From Anaeromyxobacteraceae bacterium (GTDB taxonomy: Bacteria; Myxococcota; Myxococcia; Myxococcales; Anaeromyxobacteraceae): a DNA stretch of 8,699 nucleotides. The DNA is taken from positions 1 to 8,699 of the forward strand of contig DAIEMM010000151.1 in NCBI GenBank assembly GCA_027349605.1, read 5' to 3'. The position numbers and the translations under genes were made by a program. Shown one piece after another: positions 5,555-8,699 of the stretch; position 1 is the first letter of the stretch; the number at the start of each line of letters is the position of its first letter. Below the pieces are notes generated by a model. That model ran no database searches. It saw nothing but the letters and a program-made list of their open reading frames with translations, and had not been told where the DNA came from.

Positions 5555-6184
5555 ATGCGCCGACTCCTCCACGTGGCCGCCGTCGCGGCCGCGCTTGCCG
5601 CCGCAGCACCCGCCTCCGCCCAGTACACCTTCCTCTCCCCCGACAAGCAGCCTCCGCCCCTGCGGCTCGAGGGGTGGGGGAACGTGGTCCGCGTGAACCT
5701 CGGGGCCGGGTTCTACAACTCGGACTGGTACGTGTGCGGCTACGGGTGGTCGTGCGTGACCACCTCCTACGCGAGCTTCATCCCGTTCGTGGTCGGCCCC
5801 CAGATCGACATCCACCTGGGCGGGCCGAGCGCGATCAGCGTGGGGTTCAACTTCGGGTTCGGGACGATCAAGCAGACCGTCTTCGACGGGGTCCAGGACG
5901 TGGAACAGTCGGTCAAGCTGACGACCTACGAGCCGACGCTCGACTACCTGGCGCGCCTGGGTTCGCCCACCGACGAGACGGCCGCCCGGCTCCGGTTCGG
6001 AGGCGGCCTCCTCATCGGCCCGGAGGCCAAGTTCGGGTTCCTCGGGAGGGTGGGCGTCGGCGTCGCGTTCTTCAACGCGTCGCGCTTCGGCGTCGGGCTC
6101 GACCTGGTGCTCGAGGGCGGCTCGATGAACGGGACCTTCATCGGCGGGCTCCAGCTCCTGGCCTCGCCGGAGCTGCGGTTCTAG
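5555..6184 (+). CDS. Small outer-membrane beta-barrel-type protein, function unknown
   Basis: This 209-residue protein has a clear Sec signal peptide: RR near the start, a long Ala/Val/Leu core and an APASA|QY cleavage site after residue 22. The mature part alternates polar and nonpolar residues and is rich in Gly and aromatics (VVRVNLGAGFYNSDWYVCGYGW, AISVGFNFGFGTIKQTVF, RLRFGGGLLIGPEAKFGFLGRVGVGVAFFNASRFGVGLDLVLEGGSMNGTFIGGLQLLASPELRF). It ends in Phe, as expected for an outer-membrane beta-barrel recognised by the Bam machinery. Eight or so strands would fit the length. Cys61 and Cys67 in CGYGWSC may form a disulfide. I do not recognise a named family. It follows lpxC on the same strand, which suits an envelope role, and its stop is 10 bp from that of the convergent CoA-transferase gene. 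Confidence 0.8.
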   Translation: MRRLLHVAAVAAALAAAAPASAQYTFLSPDKQPPPLRLEGWGNVVRVNLGAGFYNSDWYVCGYGWSCVTTSYASFIPFVVGPQIDIHLGGPSAISVGFNFGFGTIKQTVFDGVQDVEQSVKLTTYEPTLDYLARLGSPTDETAARLRFGGGLLIGPEAKFGFLGRVGVGVAFFNASRFGVGLDLVLEGGSMNGTFIGGLQLLASPELRF

Positions 6185-6194
6185 TCCGCGGCCG

Positions 6195-7466
6195 TCACCA
6201 GCTCCCGAACCGCCTGCGCGCCTCGGTGGTGAGCCCGTCGCGGTGGCGCGGGTCGGCGACGGCGATGAGGGCCTCGGCCCGCTGGCGCAGGTTCTTGCCG
6301 AAGAGGTCGGCGATGCCGTGCTCGGTGACCACGAAGTGCACGTGTGCACGGGTGGTGACGACGCCGGCGCCGGGCTTGAGCTGGGAGACGATGCGCGACA
6401 GGCCGCCGGAGGTGATCGACGGAAGCGCGATGATGGGCTTGCCGCCGTCGGACAGCGCCGCGGCACGGATGAAGTCCATCTGGCCGCCCACGCCGGAGTA
6501 GAGCCGCTCGCCGATGGAGTCGGCGCAGACCTGCCCGGTGATGTCCACCTCCAGCGCGCTGTTGATGGCGGTGACGCGCGGGTTGCGCCGGATGACCTCG
6601 GGGTCGTTCACGTACGCGATGTCGAGCATCTGGACGAGCGGGTTGTCGTCCATGAAGTCGTAGAGGCGCCGGGTCCCGAGCGCGAAGCCCGCCACGATCT
6701 TCCCCGGGTGGACCCGCTTCAGCTCGCCCGTCACCACGCCCCTCTCGACCAGGTCGACGACCCCGTCCGAGAGCATCTCGGTGTGGATGCCCAGCCGGTG
6801 GTGCCCGCTCAGGGCCGCCAGCGTCGCGTCGGGGATGGTCCCGATGCCGAGCTGCAGCGTGGCGCCGTCCTCCACCAGCTCGGCGCAGTGCCGCCCCACC
6901 GCCTGGTCCACGGGGGACATCGACGGATGGTGGGCCTCGGGCAGCGGGTCGTCGCCCTCCACGCCGAACTCGATGTCGTCCACGTGGATGAGGCCGTCCC
7001 CGTGGGTGCGGGGCATGTTGCGGTTCACCTGGGCGATCACGGTCCGCGCGGTCTCGACGGCGGCCCGGGTGGCGTCGACCGAGACGCCCAGCGAGCAGAA
7101 GCCGTGCCGGTCGGGGGGCGAGACCTGGACGAGCGCCACGTCGAGGGGGAGGAGGCCCGAGCGGAAGAGCTTGGGCACCTCCGACAGGAAGACCGGGAGG
7201 TAGTCGGCGCGCCCCTCCTGGACGGCGTCGCGGAGGTTGGGGCCCACGAACACCGAGTTCACCCGGAAGCTCCGGGAGACGCCCGGGGCGGCGTAGGGCG
7301 CATCGCCCTCGGTGTGCAGCTGGACGATCTCCACGACCCGGAGGTCGCCCGCGCGCGCCGTCATGGCCTCGATGAGGCGACGGGGGGCCGCGGCGACGCT
7401 GTGGATGAAGACCCGGTTGCCGGACTGGATGGTGGAGACGGCCTCGGCGGCCGAGACGATGCGCAA
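6195..7466 (-). CDS. Acetyl-CoA hydrolase/4-hydroxybutyrate CoA-transferase family protein
   Basis: This 423-residue cytoplasmic protein belongs to the family that moves CoA between short-chain acids (acetate, butyrate, 4-hydroxybutyrate) or hydrolyses acetyl-CoA through a glutamyl-CoA intermediate. Family signs in order: the N-terminal LRIVSAAEAVSTIQSGNRVFIHSVAAAPRRLIEAM; DVALVQVSPPDRHGFCSLGVSVDATRAAVETA; LQLGIGTIPDATLAAL; LGIHTEMLSDGVVDL, with Glu230 the likely catalytic glutamate by analogy to Glu238 of the clostridial 4-hydroxybutyrate enzyme; then CADSIGERLYSGVGGQMDFIRAA (about 314-336) and VVTEHGIADLFGKNLRQRAEALIAVADPRHR near the end. I chose TTG 7466 because AGGAGG lies 8 nt before it and the N-terminus then matches the family. 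The frame is open to TTG 7526, but those 20 residues are not family-like. The substrate cannot be assigned from sequence alone. Confidence 0.9.
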   Translation of the reverse strand: MRIVSAAEAVSTIQSGNRVFIHSVAAAPRRLIEAMTARAGDLRVVEIVQLHTEGDAPYAAPGVSRSFRVNSVFVGPNLRDAVQEGRADYLPVFLSEVPKLFRSGLLPLDVALVQVSPPDRHGFCSLGVSVDATRAAVETARTVIAQVNRNMPRTHGDGLIHVDDIEFGVEGDDPLPEAHHPSMSPVDQAVGRHCAELVEDGATLQLGIGTIPDATLAALSGHHRLGIHTEMLSDGVVDLVERGVVTGELKRVHPGKIVAGFALGTRRLYDFMDDNPLVQMLDIAYVNDPEVIRRNPRVTAINSALEVDITGQVCADSIGERLYSGVGGQMDFIRAAALSDGGKPIIALPSITSGGLSRIVSQLKPGAGVVTTRAHVHFVVTEHGIADLFGKNLRQRAEALIAVADPRHRDGLTTEARRRFGSW

Positions 7467-7474
7467 AGGGGGAC

Positions 7475-7480
7475 CCTCCT
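7475..7480 (-). promoter_or_regulatory. Shine-Dalgarno site deciding the CoA-transferase start
   Basis: A perfect AGGAGG on the minus strand lies 8 nt before TTG 7466. This is the strongest ribosome-binding site in the window. It supports TTG 7466 rather than the upstream TTG 7526, whose extension would place this site inside the coding region. Confidence 0.75.
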
Positions 7481-7535
7481 GGGAGGGGGGACGATACCAG
7501 AGCGAAACCGGGGGCGGGTGCGACAAATGCGCTCT

Positions 7536-7563
7536 TTCTCGAAGGTGCCGGCGTCTGCGAGAA
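7536..7563. promoter_or_regulatory. Spaced inverted repeat between the CoA-transferase and regB-like genes
   Basis: TTCTCG (7536-7541) and CGAGAA (7558-7563) are exact reverse complements 22 bp apart from start to start, about two helical turns. They lie in the 107-bp gap between two divergent genes and just upstream of GTG 7574. The spacing suits a dimeric regulator bound to one DNA face. It could equally form a hairpin in an RNA leader. The binding factor is unknown. Confidence 0.3.
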
Positions 7564-7573
7564 TGTCCGATCC

Positions 7574-8699
7574 GTGTCCGACCGCCCCCACGACCTCGTC
7601 TCCGAGCCCGGGCGCATCAAGCTCGAGTGGCTGGTCAAGCTCCACTGGATCGCCATCCTGGGGGAGTCGGCGGCCATCGTCGGGGTCCAGGCGGCCGGCC
7701 TCATGGAGCTGCCCCTCGCTCCGCTGGCCGTGCTGGTGGGATTCGCCATCGCGGTGAACCTCGCCCTGCAAGCCTGGCTGCGCCGCGATCCGCTCGTCTC
7801 GGACGCCTTCCTGGCCGGGGTCATGCTGCTCGACACCGCGGTGCTCACCGGCCTGCTGCACCTCTCGGGCGGTCACTTCAACCCGTTCTCGACCCTCTAC
7901 ATCGTGAACGTGGCCCTGGCGGCGGTGCTGCTCCCTCCGCGGTGGTCGTGGCCCCAGGCCGTCTTCAGCATCCTCGCCTTCGGCGCCCTCTTCCCCCTGC
8001 AGCAGTGGGCTCCCTTCGGCGTGCAGGAGCACGAGGCCATGATGGCCGTGCACCTGTACGGGATGCTGGTGGCGGTGGCCGTCGCCGCCTTCGTCATCGT
8101 GCTCATCGTCCAGCGCGTGTCGCGCGCGCTGGCGGACCGGGACGAGGAGCTGGCCCGCGAGCGACGCCTCGCCGAGCAGCGCGCCAAGCTGGCCTCCCTG
8201 GTCACGCTGGCGGCGGGGGCGGCCCACGAGCTGGCCACCCCGCTCGCGGCCATCGCCATCGCCTCCAAGGAGCTGGATCGCGAGCTCTCCCGGGCGGGGG
8301 CCGCGGCGGGCGCGCTCGAGGACCTCCGGCTCATCCGGACGCAGGTGGATCGCTGCAAGGGGATCCTCCAGCAGATGTCGGCCCGCGCCGGCGAGAACGC
8401 CGGCGAGCCGATCGTGGAGGTCTCGGTGGATCGATGGGTGGAGGGCGCGCTCGAGGGGCTCCCCGGACGGGAGCGCGTCCGTGCCGACCTGGCCTGCGGG
8501 GACGTCCGCGTCCGCGGTCCGGCGCGCGGGATGGAGCGCGCGCTCCGGGTGATCCTGACGAACGCCCTGCAGGCCACCCCCTCCGGGAACGAGGTGGCCC
8601 TCCGCGCCCGATGTGTCGACCGGGGCATCGCGGTGGAGGTCCAGGACACCGGCGCCGGGATGGCGCCCGACGTGCTCGCCCGGGCCGGCGAGCCCTTCT
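7574..8699 (+). CDS. RegB/PrrB/ActS-type redox sensor histidine kinase (3' end cut)
   Basis: The first 375 residues of a membrane-bound sensor kinase are present; the right edge cuts the ATPase domain. Residues ~20-180 hold about six hydrophobic segments. Between the third and fourth is GGHFNPF (99-105), matching the GGxxNPF quinone-binding motif of RegB. A charged linker (ADRDEELARERRLAEQRAK) leads to the phosphorylated His218 in the H-box AAGAAHELATPLAAI. Cys261 in RTQVDRCKGIL corresponds by context to the redox-active cysteine of Rhodobacter RegB (REQAxRCRDIL). The N-box (ILTNALQATPSG, about 327-338) and G1 box (DTGAGM, 358-363) follow, then GEPF at the cut. By family, it would sense aerobic redox state and phosphorylate a RegA-type regulator, which is not in the window. 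GTG 7574 is the preferred start. It lacks a clear ribosome site. Confidence 0.88.
   Translation, partial: MSDRPHDLVSEPGRIKLEWLVKLHWIAILGESAAIVGVQAAGLMELPLAPLAVLVGFAIAVNLALQAWLRRDPLVSDAFLAGVMLLDTAVLTGLLHLSGGHFNPFSTLYIVNVALAAVLLPPRWSWPQAVFSILAFGALFPLQQWAPFGVQEHEAMMAVHLYGMLVAVAVAAFVIVLIVQRVSRALADRDEELARERRLAEQRAKLASLVTLAAGAAHELATPLAAIAIASKELDRELSRAGAAAGALEDLRLIRTQVDRCKGILQQMSARAGENAGEPIVEVSVDRWVEGALEGLPGRERVRADLACGDVRVRGPARGMERALRVILTNALQATPSGNEVALRARCVDRGIAVEVQDTGAGMAPDVLARAGEPF

Noticed and set aside
7527..7536. ATGCGCTCTT, matching the right end of the inverted-repeat element (2072-2081), as a second partial copy.
   Set aside because: Only 10 bp match, there is no partner arm nearby, and the flanking sequence shows no further similarity.
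6181..7848. Long open frames over the CoA-transferase gene, 6181-7848 (-) and 6243-7757 (+).
   Set aside because: Their translations are Arg/Pro/Ala-rich and lack any family motif. The 6195-7466 frame carries all the conserved CoA-transferase segments.

Overview
The window looks like an ordinary chromosomal segment of a very GC-rich Gram-negative bacterium. Lipid A synthesis (lpxC), a signal-peptide-bearing outer-membrane protein and a lipoprotein show a double membrane. The GC-rich codon use and the RuvB, SthA and RegB-like sequences are what I would expect from Myxococcota, most likely near Anaeromyxobacter. The taxon is an inference from memory of these families, not from a search. No rRNA, tRNA, CRISPR array, integrase, transposase or prophage gene is visible.

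Layout, left to right: (1) the N-terminal part of a class I/II PLP aminotransferase on the minus strand, possibly DapC-like and cut by the window edge. (2) Divergent from it, a soluble pyridine nucleotide transhydrogenase (sthA, +). (3) A 181-bp symmetrical inverted-repeat element with 20-bp perfect ends (1900-2080), placed between sthA and a convergent gene. (4) A small lipoprotein with a cupredoxin-like domain (-). (5) Divergent from that by only 18 bp, ruvB (+). (6) A rhomboid intramembrane protease (-), convergent with ruvB. (7) A 246-bp divergent intergenic region with operator-like palindromes, then lpxC (+) and a small beta-barrel-type outer-membrane protein gene (+). (8) A convergent acetyl-CoA hydrolase/4-hydroxybutyrate CoA-transferase family gene (-). 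(9) Divergent from it, a RegB/PrrB-type redox sensor histidine kinase (+), cut by the right edge.

The genes alternate strands almost one by one, so nearly every gene must have its own promoter. Only lpxC and the outer-membrane protein gene could share a transcript, and both concern the outer membrane. sthA (NADH/NADPH balance), the CoA-transferase and the quinone/redox-sensing RegB homologue share a loose metabolic/redox theme, but nothing here shows that they act together.

I see no undescribed multi-gene system. The most unusual structure is the palindromic 181-bp element after sthA, with matching terminal, subterminal and central symmetry. Next are the tightly divergent promoters: several genes have a -10-like hexamer ending exactly 6 nt before the start codon, as expected for leaderless transcripts. 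Operator-like inverted repeats also lie upstream of lpxC and of the regB homologue.
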